DNA of 64,000 bases from Elusimicrobiota bacterium. GTDB taxonomy: Bacteria > Elusimicrobiota > Elusimicrobia > UBA1565 > UBA9628. Each line of letters starts with the position of its first letter. Position 1 is the first letter of the stretch. The notes under the pieces were generated by a model. The model made no database searches. It saw nothing but the letters and a program-made list of their open reading frames with translations, and was not told where the DNA came from. Positions 50,076-58,911 of this stretch are shown piece by piece. The translations under genes were made by a program, and so were the position numbers. Location: NCBI GenBank assembly GCA_003151975.1, contig PLZD01000025.1, positions 27,032-91,031 on the forward strand, read 5' to 3'.

Positions 50076-50554
50076 TCCCGGCAGCGGCCGAAAATCTCGT
50101 GACGATGCCATTTCGGAGTGAAGCCGATCTTCCGGCATGTCTGTTCCTGGATCTCCTCCAGCTTAGGCCAGCGCACTTCCTGGATCCGGCCGCAGTCGAC
50201 GCAGATCAAGTGGTCGTGGTGAGGGCGCTCGAGGTTGACTTCGAACCTCGGCGTGCCGGTGCTGCCGATGACGTGGTTGACGAGTTTGCATTCTTCGAGC
50301 ATCTTGAGGGTCCGGAAAACGGTGGCTCGGCCCAGGCCGTGCTTGCGCAGGGCGAGGTAGATGTCCTCTTGGCTCAAGTGGCGGTCCGCCTGCAGGAAAA
50401 AATCGAGGATGCGCCGGCGCTGGGCGGTCAGCCGCAATCCGTTCTTGGCCAGATGCTCGGTGAAGACGCGCTGGATCCGGTCGACATAGCCTCGTCGGGA
50501 CAGCTCTTCCGCGGGGAAATATTCCAGTTCGCGCTCGTCGTGTTTTGGCGCCAT
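50051..50554 (-). CDS. fur: Fur-family metal-responsive regulator
   Basis: The 167-residue protein has the winged helix (LTAQRRRILDFFLQADRHLSQEDIYLALRK, ATVFRTLKMLEECKLV) and the dimerisation domain with HHDHLICVDCGRI. A second cysteine pair is in RCRECSKK. The HHDHLIC and CxxC sites match Fur/PerR zinc ligands. Which metal or peroxide it senses cannot be told. A 20-residue N-terminal extension precedes the usual start. It is divergent from the gene at 50609. Confidence 0.93.
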   Translation of the reverse strand: MAPKHDERELEYFPAEELSRRGYVDRIQRVFTEHLAKNGLRLTAQRRRILDFFLQADRHLSQEDIYLALRKHGLGRATVFRTLKMLEECKLVNHVIGSTGTPRFEVNLERPHHDHLICVDCGRIQEVRWPKLEEIQEQTCRKIGFTPKWHRHEIFGRCRECSKKAGA

Positions 50555-50608
50555 CAGCGGAGCCTATTTTGACATATTTTCGTAGTATTTTTTTTGTACA
50601 TTCTCGAC

Positions 50609-51181
50609 ATGACGAAGGTCGGGCTCCTCCTGCTGTGTCTCTCGGTCGCGGTCGCGCGCGTCTTCGCTCAAGATGGCGCGCCCGCCGGCGCCGGAGCCGG
50701 CGCGCCCATGGATGCTAACGGCGCGAACGCCGAGCAGAAGGGCCCTAAATCCGACGCCGCCTCTCCGGCCGAAGGCTCTGGCGGCGAGGGCGAAGAGGGC
50801 CAGGCCATGGGCGAGGGCGATCAGCCCGCCGCCGCCGCGCCCGATGACGAAGACCATACCTACAACGTCGATGAGATGGCTCCCGGCGAGGGCGGTACGG
50901 CACCGAAGACCGCCAAAGCCAAAGGCAAGAAGAAAGCCAAAGCTCCCAAGAAAGCCGCCGCCGCTGACGACGGAGCCGCCGAGGCGGGCGCGCCCTCCGA
51001 CGGGGGAGCTCAGGAGCCGGCCGCCGCCGCGCCCTCAAAATCCAAGAAGCGCGGCAAGAACAAAGGACGCAAGTCCGCAGCTAAAGCCGCCGCGCCCGCA
51101 AAGGCCGAAGCCAAAGCCGCAGTGCCCAAAGCGGTGATCCCCCCAGTTCCTCTTACGCCGGTCACGCCGTCGAACCCTTAG
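50609..51181 (+). CDS. Secreted low-complexity Ala/Lys/Pro-rich protein
   Basis: The 190-residue product has a signal peptide (cleavage near VFAQDG). It is otherwise disordered: an acidic Gly/Ala/Glu part to about residue 85, then Lys/Ala-rich, histone H1-like blocks and a Pro-rich end (VIPPVPLTPVTPSNP). Such chains may bind the cell wall or nucleic acid outside the cytoplasm; no function is assigned. The stop overlaps the convergent kinase by four bases. An AT-rich 50 bp region with TTGACA separates it from fur. Confidence 0.6.
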   Translation: MTKVGLLLLCLSVAVARVFAQDGAPAGAGAGAPMDANGANAEQKGPKSDAASPAEGSGGEGEEGQAMGEGDQPAAAAPDDEDHTYNVDEMAPGEGGTAPKTAKAKGKKKAKAPKKAAAADDGAAEAGAPSDGGAQEPAAAAPSKSKKRGKNKGRKSAAKAAAPAKAEAKAAVPKAVIPPVPLTPVTPSNP

Positions 51182-52035
51182 GCGCAGGACCCGAGCACGC
51201 GCTCGAGGTCGGCCAACAAAGCTCCTGCCGTGGGATAGCGCCGCTCGGGGAAGGGATTGAGCGCGGTCGAGAGGATCTCGTCGATTCCGGGAGGCAGCGC
51301 CGGTTCGAGTTCGGAGAGCGGGCGATAATTGCACTCGATCTTCTGAAAATACGAAGCCACGTTCTTGAAAGGACCGCGCCCCGCCAGCATCTCGTAGAGA
51401 CAGACCCCCAGCGAATAAAGATCGGAGGCCTTGATGGCGCCGCCGACTTCCTGCTCCGGCGCCATGTACGCCGCCGTGCCGCGCACCTTGTCCGCGCACG
51501 CCAGCGCGAGGTCGTCGACGCGCCGCGCGATGCCGAAGTCCATGATCTTCACGATGCCGTCTGCCACCATGATATTGGAAGGTTTGAGGTCTTGATGCAC
51601 GACGCCTTTGGAGTGCGCGTAGTCGAGCGCCGAGGCGATCTGGCGAAGGTAGCACAAGGCTTCCTGCGGGTACAAGCGGCGGCGCGGGTCCATGACCTTG
51701 TCGAGCGTCAGGCCGTCGACGTACTCGAAGACGAGATAGAGCCCGCCGCGATGCTCGATCAGCGAATAGATCTCGATGATGTTGGGATGCCGGAGCGAGG
51801 CGACGGTGCGCGCTTCCTCTAAGAGACTTTCGCGGTCCGAAGGATCGGAGGAGATATCGTCGCGCAGCTTTTTGACGGCGACCTGGCGCTGGAGCGACTC
51901 GTCGTAAGCCTCGTAGACGACGCCCATGCCGCCTTGGCCCAGCTTGCGTATAACGCGAAAGCCCCGCGGGACCGCGGGGCCTTTGGAGAGGCCGCAGAGC
52001 GCCAAGCCTGCAATAGAGCTGAAGTAATTGAGCAT
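51178..52035 (-). CDS. Hanks-type serine/threonine protein kinase
   Basis: The 285-residue protein is a bare kinase domain after about 25 residues. LGQGGMGVVYEAYD is the P-loop, VAVKKL has the VAIK lysine, VVHQDLKPSNIM the catalytic loop, DFGIARR the metal loop and GTAAYMAPEQ the end of the activation segment. HQD replaces HRD, so the Arg that reads the activation-loop phosphate is missing; the catalytic Asp stays. No transmembrane or PASTA region follows, so it should be cytoplasmic. Targets are unknown. Confidence 0.92.
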   Translation of the reverse strand: MLNYFSSIAGLALCGLSKGPAVPRGFRVIRKLGQGGMGVVYEAYDESLQRQVAVKKLRDDISSDPSDRESLLEEARTVASLRHPNIIEIYSLIEHRGGLYLVFEYVDGLTLDKVMDPRRRLYPQEALCYLRQIASALDYAHSKGVVHQDLKPSNIMVADGIVKIMDFGIARRVDDLALACADKVRGTAAYMAPEQEVGGAIKASDLYSLGVCLYEMLAGRGPFKNVASYFQKIECNYRPLSELEPALPPGIDEILSTALNPFPERRYPTAGALLADLERVLGSCA

Positions 52036-52138
52036 TCGCTCGGCGCCCCATGAGTCTAGCCGGACTTCCGGTTTCTGTCAAGCCCCCCTCCCTTCGCGGG
52101 CCTTCGTGACCGCCGTGGATTAATGGTATAAGAGCGTC

Positions 52139-52609
52139 ATGGTGAAGATGCGAGCCCTGGGCGCCTGCCTTGTCGCGGCGGTCCTTTCATCGTCGGCGTG
52201 CTCTTTGTTCCGGGAATCGGACCGCAGAGTTCGCCAGCAGCAGACCGGCGTCAGCTTCTACAGCGACCTCGGCCCGGACTTCATCGATGTCGCCGCGTAT
52301 CCCCCGCAGCAGCGGCTCAACTACGCCGTCTATCAGCGCGTCTGCTCGCAGTGCCACACCTTGGCGCGCTCGATCAACAGTCCGGTCGCCAGCCGCGAAT
52401 TCTGGGAGATGTACGCCCAGGCCATGCGCCGCCGCAGCCTGATGGCCGCCGATCAGCCCGTGACGAAGGACGACGTCAAGGAAGTCGTCGACTTCCTCGA
52501 TTACGACTCGAAGGTCCGCAAGATCGACCGCAAGGACGACTTCGACGCGCAGACGCTCAAGCTCAAGCTGCGCTTCGAGGAGATGATGGAGGGCGGCCGG
52601 GGAGTCTGA
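52139..52609 (+). CDS. Lipid-anchored single-heme c-type cytochrome-like protein
   Basis: The 156-residue product has a signal peptide ending in a lipobox-like SSAC (residues 18-21). One heme-binding motif CSQCH sits at about residue 70 in VYQRVCSQCHTLARS. A helical tail follows (EFWEMYAQAMRRRSLM, VKEVVDFLDYDS). Candidate axial Met residues are present. It is probably on the periplasmic face of a membrane and carries electrons. The SCO-type gene at 7393 is the only related one in view. Confidence 0.82.
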   Translation: MVKMRALGACLVAAVLSSSACSLFRESDRRVRQQQTGVSFYSDLGPDFIDVAAYPPQQRLNYAVYQRVCSQCHTLARSINSPVASREFWEMYAQAMRRRSLMAADQPVTKDDVKEVVDFLDYDSKVRKIDRKDDFDAQTLKLKLRFEEMMEGGRGV

Positions 52610-52641
52610 AGACGCGGGCGGTCAAAAGTGCAGGCCGAAGG

Positions 52642-53952
52642 TCACACGGACTGCTTATGGAACCATCTGTCGGATGCGCGGTAGCGGCCGCTATGGTTCG
52701 CGACGGGCTCGCCCGCCGCGCCCCAAATGCCGCCGGGCTTGGGCGGAAGCTTCGACACCACCGCCTCTTGGCTTGCGCGCATCGCGCGGCACAGGCCCGC
52801 GCCCATCGGGGTCAGCTCGGCGTGCGCGTCGAGGGCGTCGAGCGCCTCGCCGACCTGCAGGCACCGCATCGCGGAGTCCGTCTGCAGGCTCTTGCGCATG
52901 CGCTCGCCCATCTTGGTCGCGGCGACGCTCGCCAAGAACCTCGCAACGTTGAGGAAGGCGTGGGCGCCGAGCAGGATGCCGCGCAAGGTGCGCGGATCGG
53001 GACGCCACGGAGAGAAATAGAGCGCGTCGGACTCTCTCCCCTTGAAGCAGGGCTCGATCTCGAGAAACGCGTTGAGCTTGTCGTGGGAGAACTCGTGCAC
53101 GAGCGTCTCGGCCTGAAGGACGGGGCTCGCGTCGTGGCAGAGATAGATCGCGCCCCGCAGATGGCTGTAAGTGGAGCTCACGTGCGCGTCGGTGATCTTG
53201 CGCTCGAGCGGCACGATCATCTTGATGCCGTCGCAAAGCTCGGCGGCCTGCAGCGGATCGACGGCTTCGATCTCGGCGATGCCTTTGCGCAGGACGGAGA
53301 CATACTTGTTCATCTCCTTCGGTGAAAAGCTCGCGACCGGGTGCTCCTTGGGCCCGAGCTCGCGCGTGAGCGCCGGCATGAGCAGGGGATCGCAGCAGGT
53401 CGCGTCGATCCCTTCCATGATCGCGGGCTCGCGCCGGAAGGCGTCGTGCCGGTCGACGTCGGGGGCCAGAGTCAGCCGCGCGGGAGCCAGGGCCGCGGTC
53501 TTGCCGAAGTCGAGATAGCTTCCCGCGCCGTGCAGATGGAAGTGCCCCTCCTGGTCGAGCAAAGTAGAGATCACGATCGCGCGTCCTTCGCCGAGCGCGA
53601 GCGCCGCCGCCAAGCCGTGGATCTGGGCCAGCAGCATCCTGCGCAACTGTTCGCTCTCGGACGGCGGCCGCTCGAGCGATTCCTCGGCGAGCGCCAGCCA
53701 GCCCTGGAGGCACGGATCGTGGAGGATTTCTTGAGGAAGATTCTGACCGGCCTCGACGAGCGCGTCGAGGCTGGGCCCGAGGTCGGGGAAGTGCTTCCCC
53801 CACCCTTTCTTGCGCAGGCGCGCCAGGCGCCCGGGCAGGCCTTCGAGCCGGCGCTCGTTGGACAAGAGCAGGGCGCGCTTTCCCGTCGAGTGGACCCAGT
53901 CCTCGGGGCGAAGCTTTAGCGTCTTTGGCCGTGCCGGAGTCGGCGCTTTCAC
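52642..53952 (-). CDS. HExxH protein resembling peptide-modifying (mod_HExxH) hydroxylases
   Basis: The 436-residue cytosolic protein starts at GTG. Its core has ETLVHEFSHDKLNAFLEIEP (HExxH at about 286-290), followed about 25 residues later by YFSPWRPDPRTLRGILLGAHAFLNV. This spacing and the PWRpDpRplrG pattern match the HEXXH-motif domain found with radical-SAM and RiPP proteins, some members of which are Fe(II)/2-oxoglutarate-dependent peptide beta-hydroxylases. That assignment is from memory of the motif. No precursor peptide or maturase is in view. It shares a 51 bp divergent promoter region with the gene at 54004. Confidence 0.65.
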   Translation of the reverse strand: MKAPTPARPKTLKLRPEDWVHSTGKRALLLSNERRLEGLPGRLARLRKKGWGKHFPDLGPSLDALVEAGQNLPQEILHDPCLQGWLALAEESLERPPSESEQLRRMLLAQIHGLAAALALGEGRAIVISTLLDQEGHFHLHGAGSYLDFGKTAALAPARLTLAPDVDRHDAFRREPAIMEGIDATCCDPLLMPALTRELGPKEHPVASFSPKEMNKYVSVLRKGIAEIEAVDPLQAAELCDGIKMIVPLERKITDAHVSSTYSHLRGAIYLCHDASPVLQAETLVHEFSHDKLNAFLEIEPCFKGRESDALYFSPWRPDPRTLRGILLGAHAFLNVARFLASVAATKMGERMRKSLQTDSAMRCLQVGEALDALDAHAELTPMGAGLCRAMRASQEAVVSKLPPKPGGIWGAAGEPVANHSGRYRASDRWFHKQSV

Positions 53953-54003
53953 AATGGAATTCTAGCACACCGGCGGTGCGGCCGGTTTTGTAAAATCTGG
54001 CTG

Positions 54004-55086
54004 ATGGCCATTTCGCCCGCGAATCTTCTCGAGCTGGTCCGCAACACGGCGCCCTTCTTGTTCGAAGGCGACGCTCCGAGCGGACCGCAGTCGCGCTTCA
54101 TTCGCGTTTTGCGTGAGTTCGACGGCCGCGCGCTCAACGCCCTGGAATATTACGAGCACTGCCTGTGCGCGCACTGGGCCACCGCGGGGACTTTCGTGCC
54201 GACCGACGTCGACAACGCGATCCGCTGGAAGTTGTGGCAAGGCGCTCCCGACGGCCTCATCGAAGGCTGCGCCGCGCTCGTGCTCGAGTCTCTGGCTTGG
54301 GATTATCAAAGCGTCACGGGCCGCGTCGTCTTCGGCCCCGGCGGGGCGCCGCTTTCCACGCACGAGGGCACTTGGTTCTCGGTGGCCGTCGGCGCGTACG
54401 GTGCGGCGCGCGCGCGCAATGCGCCGCTCGCAGGTCGCGTCCTCGAGGCGATGCGCCGGGAAGCCGAGCGTGAGAGAAAAATATTTTCCTCGTTCGCCGA
54501 GAGCGGCGACGGCGTCGCGATCCTCACGGCCTCGGCGTTGATCGCGCATAATTTCGGCGACCTCGACCGCGTCGCGGACCAGTGGGAACTTCCCCCCTCC
54601 GACCCGCTGAAGAAGGAATTCTACGACGCGGCCAAGCCGGGTTCGCCGCTCTTCGGCGGTCTGCTCGGCTGGGCCGGCGAGCTCAACAAAAGGTTCTTGT
54701 CGGCGGACAATCACCGGCACTATCCGCTGCGCGCGGCGCGAGGCTTGCGGCGCAGCGCCGACTTGCTGATCCCGGTGGGACCGTTCTTCGACGACTGGGG
54801 CCGGAAGGTCGCGCGCCATCCGGCGCTCAAAGCCGAGGACGTCGCCGAGGCCGCGCGCGCGCTGATCGACGGCTGGATCCGCCTGCACGGGCCCGTGGGC
54901 TACGCGCGGGCGCTGGCCGGCATCCTCGAGGATTTTCCCGGCGGCCGCAACGCCTTGGGGCGGCTGCTTCCCGGCGCCGACCGGCGCATGCTGGAGAACG
55001 GAGCGCTGAAGGCCGCGCTCGATCTGCCGCGCGAGCGCTTCGAGGCGCAGTGGGCCAAGAAGGTCCAGCAGGTCGCCCGGGCCTAA
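54004..55086 (+). CDS. Conserved-looking cytosolic protein, unknown function
   Basis: The 360-residue product has no signal peptide or membrane segment and looks mostly helical: ISPANLLELVRNTAPFLF, EYYEHCLCAHWATAG, ALVLESLAWDYQSVTG and ARALIDGWIRLHGPVGYAR. It has no motif I can name. It is divergent from the HExxH gene, with start codons 51 bp apart and a TAAAAT -10-like box between, so it is a candidate partner or substrate. It ends four bases into the convergent 55083 gene. Confidence 0.7.
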   Translation: MAISPANLLELVRNTAPFLFEGDAPSGPQSRFIRVLREFDGRALNALEYYEHCLCAHWATAGTFVPTDVDNAIRWKLWQGAPDGLIEGCAALVLESLAWDYQSVTGRVVFGPGGAPLSTHEGTWFSVAVGAYGAARARNAPLAGRVLEAMRREAERERKIFSSFAESGDGVAILTASALIAHNFGDLDRVADQWELPPSDPLKKEFYDAAKPGSPLFGGLLGWAGELNKRFLSADNHRHYPLRAARGLRRSADLLIPVGPFFDDWGRKVARHPALKAEDVAEAARALIDGWIRLHGPVGYARALAGILEDFPGGRNALGRLLPGADRRMLENGALKAALDLPRERFEAQWAKKVQQVARA

Positions 55087-56477
55087 GGCTTCGGCGCGCG
55101 CAGTCCCTTGACGTACTCCAGAAGCTGGGAGAAAACTTCTCGCGCCGTCGTCGAGATCACGTTCCAAAAGCCCCACATCGCGAGCGCCGCCAGCGGCAGC
55201 GAAAGATAGGGGTTGGTCAGCGAGAGCGCGAGCCCTCCCATCAAACTCTGAAGGACGAAGCCGCGGCCCATAAGCTTCGGCCCTTCAGCCGAGGACTTTC
55301 CGGGCTTATAGATCGCGGCATAGATCGCGCTGGCCACTCCCGTGATCGACATGACGCCGAGCGCGAAGGCCAGGGGTGCGGCCACCGTCGTGAAGGCGGC
55401 GATGCCGGCCGTCAGGCCGAGCGCGACCGCGACCGCGGGGAAAGCTCCCATGATGCGCTCGCCGGGCGTCGAGTTGGGATCGACGAACTTGCCCGCGAAC
55501 GCGCTCTGGCCCAAGGCCGCCGCCGCGAGGCCGAAGGGCAACGGCTTCATGAGCGCGGTGGCCGAGAAGCCGCCGAGGAACACGCTCTGAGTCAGATCGA
55601 GGAGCATGAAGGTGCCGGCGCCCGCTAGAATTCCGTACTTGAGAACGGAAGCCATCGCCTCGCCCATGCTGGGCGCTTTGCCTGCCTCCTTATGGGCCGC
55701 GATGAGGCCCCACACGGCGCCGGCCGCCGAGGCGAGCGCGGTCGCGAGCGGATGGATCGACGTCAGAAGCGAGACGGAAGCGACGACGGGCGCGCTGGCC
55801 GTGGCGGCCATCGCGAGAGTGGGAAGCGCGAGAACCAGCGCCGCGATTGCGACGAGAGTGCCGGCCCGCGCGAAACCGCGGGAAGAAGTCGGTCTGGACG
55901 GATTGGGAAGCGAGGGCTTCGACGACGATGCGGAAGTTTTCGCGATCGAGAGGCCCGAAGGATTCAGCGATGAATTTCCTTTAATAGCGGCGGGCGCGGA
56001 AGAATCGGAGAGTCCGCGGCCGCGCTTCATGAGGTCGAAGAGTCCGCTCCAGCGCCAGCCGGAGGTCTCGGCCGTCGCGGGCGCTCCGGTCTCCGGCTTC
56101 TGCGTCGCGATCAGAGTTCCCAGCGCGCCGGGCTCGTTTTTCGCGGAGGCATCCTGCGCTTGCGCCTGAGGTCCTTCGATGCTCAAGGCTGAAGGCATGA
56201 CAGCGGCGGCCTCGGGGACGATCGCGTTGGCCTCGATGATCGGGATTTGCGCGATCGCGCCGACATTGGCGATGTTGGCGTCGACTCCGGAGATCGGAAC
56301 GGTGTTGAGATTGGAAATATTGACGGCGGGAGCGATGACCGGCGCGACCGCGATACGAACCGGAGCCTTGAAGGAAAAAGTCTCGCCCGCGACGGCGTAG
56401 CTCGCCAAACCGGGCGAGGTTAGGAGAATAGACGCGGCCAACGTGGAGCGCAAGAGGGAGGTGATCTTGTTGTTCAT
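55083..56477 (-). CDS. Exported Ala/Pro-rich linker protein with C-terminal membrane domain
   Basis: The 464-residue product has a signal peptide (SPGLASYAVAGE). A linker of about 180 residues follows, rich in Ala, Pro, Ile and Asn (NISNLNTVPISGVDANIANV). From about residue 200 there are eight or nine hydrophobic segments (AGTLVAIAALVLALPTLAMA, GLAAAALGQSAFAG) and a short tail. The PLD-like protein at 1173 has a comparable Ala/Pro linker after its signal peptide. No family is recognised. Confidence 0.6.
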   Translation of the reverse strand: MNNKITSLLRSTLAASILLTSPGLASYAVAGETFSFKAPVRIAVAPVIAPAVNISNLNTVPISGVDANIANVGAIAQIPIIEANAIVPEAAAVMPSALSIEGPQAQAQDASAKNEPGALGTLIATQKPETGAPATAETSGWRWSGLFDLMKRGRGLSDSSAPAAIKGNSSLNPSGLSIAKTSASSSKPSLPNPSRPTSSRGFARAGTLVAIAALVLALPTLAMAATASAPVVASVSLLTSIHPLATALASAAGAVWGLIAAHKEAGKAPSMGEAMASVLKYGILAGAGTFMLLDLTQSVFLGGFSATALMKPLPFGLAAAALGQSAFAGKFVDPNSTPGERIMGAFPAVAVALGLTAGIAAFTTVAAPLAFALGVMSITGVASAIYAAIYKPGKSSAEGPKLMGRGFVLQSLMGGLALSLTNPYLSLPLAALAMWGFWNVISTTAREVFSQLLEYVKGLRAPKP

Positions 56478-56625
56478 GCCTTCATCTTACCGCGAAACCG
56501 GCTTCGAGCGTATGAATCGAAGGTCCTCGCGTTGCTGGGATAAAAGACCTATATCGAGATAGGACCTATGGACTTTTTTTAGACAGTTATGGCATAATCG
56601 GCCAATCGCCGGAAGGAGAGAAAAA

Positions 56626-57579
56626 ATGAAAAACGCCGCCCGACTTCTCGTCGTCGCCGCCGTTCTTTCGCTGTCGTCCGCCGCGCAGGCCGCGCCTCAC
56701 GGTATACTCTGGGCCAAGGGTAAAGGCCCCACTCGAACCGCGGCCGCGAGCAATCTCCTTTACTACGGCGGACCCATAATTCCCAACGCCAAGATTTACG
56801 CCGTCTTCTGGGGTTCTAACGTCCCCCAGGAAACTCAGCAAGGGATAGGTCCGTTCCTCGGCAACATGGCCGACAGCGGCTACATGGATTGGCTCTCGGA
56901 GTATGACACCAACGGCAAGGCGGTCGACGGCCGCGACGGCACGCACCAGCACATCGGCCGCGGGACCTTTAACGGCGCCTTTGTGATCACGCCGAACAAC
57001 AAGTCGGCTTCTTTGAGCGACGCCGACATCCAGGCCGAGCTCGAGGCCCAGATCGCCGCCGGGAAGCTTCCCCCCTCCGACGCGAACAGCCTCTACATGA
57101 CTTACTTCCCCGACGGCGTCAGCATCGAGATCGCGGGGCAGAAATCATGCCAGCAGTTCTGCGCCTACCATGAAGGCTTCAATTCCAAGAGCGGCGCGCC
57201 GGTCTACTACGGCGTCATGCCCGTCTGCGGCGGCTTCGGCTGCGGCTTCGGCGACGCCTTCGGCAACTTGACGATCGTTTCCTCGCACGAGGCTATCGAG
57301 GCCATCACCGATCCTTTCCCGACGCCCGGATCCAGCCCGGCCTTCCCGCAAGCCTGGAACACCACAGACGGCCAGGAGATCGGAGATCTGTGCGCGGGCA
57401 CCAGCGGCACCGTGACCGGCCACGGCCTCACGAGCAAGGTTCAGGGCGAGTGGGACAACGCGAGCTCCGCGTGCCTCACCGGCCCATGGAATCAAGCGCC
57501 GGCTCTCATGTCCAAGGCGCCCGCCACGCCGCCTATGGCGTTAGGGTGGAAGACTTCCTGGACCGTTCCGGCCTGGTAA
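56626..57579 (+). CDS. Secreted EXORDIUM/PHI-1-like protein
   Basis: The 317-residue product has a signal peptide (SSAAQAAPHG) and a strong RBS (AGGAGAG). LLYYGGPIIPNAKIYAVFWG followed by FLGNMADSGYMDWLSEY matches the pattern of the phosphate-induced/EXORDIUM family best known from plants. IVSSHEAIEAITDPF and GQEIGDLCAG resemble the bacterial branch, in which an HExxE motif may bind metal. Cysteines in pairs suggest disulfides. Function is unknown. A short CCTAT/ATAGG dyad lies about 80 bp upstream. Confidence 0.6.
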   Translation: MKNAARLLVVAAVLSLSSAAQAAPHGILWAKGKGPTRTAAASNLLYYGGPIIPNAKIYAVFWGSNVPQETQQGIGPFLGNMADSGYMDWLSEYDTNGKAVDGRDGTHQHIGRGTFNGAFVITPNNKSASLSDADIQAELEAQIAAGKLPPSDANSLYMTYFPDGVSIEIAGQKSCQQFCAYHEGFNSKSGAPVYYGVMPVCGGFGCGFGDAFGNLTIVSSHEAIEAITDPFPTPGSSPAFPQAWNTTDGQEIGDLCAGTSGTVTGHGLTSKVQGEWDNASSACLTGPWNQAPALMSKAPATPPMALGWKTSWTVPAW

Positions 57580-58911
57580 TCAGCGCGGCGACTCGATCAT
57601 CTTAAGCGCGAGCAAAGCGCTCGAGCGGACGTCCTCGCTTTTGTCCCGCAGGGCGCGCTTGAGGTCCGCGCGCACGCCGCGCTCCGACGCCCCTATGTCT
57701 CCGAGCGCCAGCGCCGCGCTCGCGCGCACGCGGCGCTCGGGATCTTTCAGCGCGCGGCGCAGAGCCGGCACCGCAGCGTAGGCCTCGGCTCCGCGCTTGC
57801 CGAGAAGCTCGGCGGCCAGCGCGCGCCTTCGCGCCTCCCCTGCCTGCAGACGCTCGATGAGCACCGGGATCCGGTCGAACTCCTCGCGGCCGGTGCCGGC
57901 GTCGTCCTCCAGATCTGCGGTTTCCAATAACGTCTCCCGTCGAGGCAAAGCGGTCAGGCCTCGCATCCTCTCTTTTTGGCCGCGCATTGCGGCGATCTCT
58001 CCGAGTGCCAGCGTGGGCGGCGCCGTCATGGCGAGTCGCGCCTGCGGCTCGTAGGAATGATCTCTTTCGGGCGGAACCGGAATTCCGCCGAGACCTTCCC
58101 TAATACCGCCTCGCCGGACGTCGAGCGCCGGGGCGGGCCGGGCGACGACCGCCGTGCCAGCCCGCGGGTCGTACGATTCATCGCGCGAGGGCGTCGCCGG
58201 AATCCCGTGCAGGCTTTCAGGCTCCAAGGTCAAGACCAAGCCGGACTCCGCCTCGGCGCGGGCGATGACCTCGAGGTCGGGCGTCGACGCCGGCAAAGCG
58301 CGTTTTTCCTGCGAGGCTTCGACGGGGGCCTCGTAAGAGACCATCCAGGACGGCCGCGGCTCCACGATCTCGTCTTGGTGGCCCGAGCGCTCGGACGAGG
58401 CGCAGATGCGCAGATCGGCGCTTCCTTCGAAAAAACTCCGCGTCATTTCGCCTTCGGGCGCGTCAATGATAAGAGGCTTGCCCATGTGTTCGTTTCCGAA
58501 GCGGTCTGGATTTTCGGCGAGCAGGGCCTCATCGGAGGGATCGGCGGCTTCATCGTAATAACGCCGGGCGGGTTCCCCCATCGCGGCGAGCGACTTCAGC
58601 GCAGAGAGACGAACCTCCGGGCAGGGCTCGCTCTCCGCGAGCGCGGCCAAAGCGCCGGCGGCTTCGGGCCCCGTCCTTCCCAAGAAATGAGCGGCGGCTT
58701 GGCGCACCTGCCAGTCGGCGTCCTGCGACGCGTAGGTCAAAAGCGGCAGAGCCCGCGGGCCCGCATCCTCGAGCTCGTAGAGCGCGTTGATGCGCGCGTT
58801 CCAGTAGCCCAAGTTCAGATCGCGCCGGATCTGCGCGAAGTCCGGCCCTTCGGCGGACGCGCCTTGGGCCGCGACGATGGCCAGGCAGGCGGCGATGAAG
58901 ACTGTTCTCAC
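57580..58911 (-). CDS. Secreted HEAT-repeat protein with duplicated linker
   Basis: The 443-residue product starts at a GTG overlapping the upstream stop by four bases. After the signal peptide (AAQGASAEG) come two or three HEAT repeats (ALYELEDAGPRALPLLTYA, AAAHFLGRTGPEAAGALAAL). A disordered stretch of about 200 residues follows. The C-terminus has two more HEAT units (AAVPALRRALKDPERRVRASAALALGDIG type). Within the linker a unit of about 40 residues occurs twice: HGIPATPSRDESYDPRAG and GGIPVPPERDHSYEPQAR mark its starts. HEAT arrays bind proteins. It is coupled to the 58908 gene. Confidence 0.75.
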   Translation of the reverse strand: MRTVFIAACLAIVAAQGASAEGPDFAQIRRDLNLGYWNARINALYELEDAGPRALPLLTYASQDADWQVRQAAAHFLGRTGPEAAGALAALAESEPCPEVRLSALKSLAAMGEPARRYYDEAADPSDEALLAENPDRFGNEHMGKPLIIDAPEGEMTRSFFEGSADLRICASSERSGHQDEIVEPRPSWMVSYEAPVEASQEKRALPASTPDLEVIARAEAESGLVLTLEPESLHGIPATPSRDESYDPRAGTAVVARPAPALDVRRGGIREGLGGIPVPPERDHSYEPQARLAMTAPPTLALGEIAAMRGQKERMRGLTALPRRETLLETADLEDDAGTGREEFDRIPVLIERLQAGEARRRALAAELLGKRGAEAYAAVPALRRALKDPERRVRASAALALGDIGASERGVRADLKRALRDKSEDVRSSALLALKMIESPR

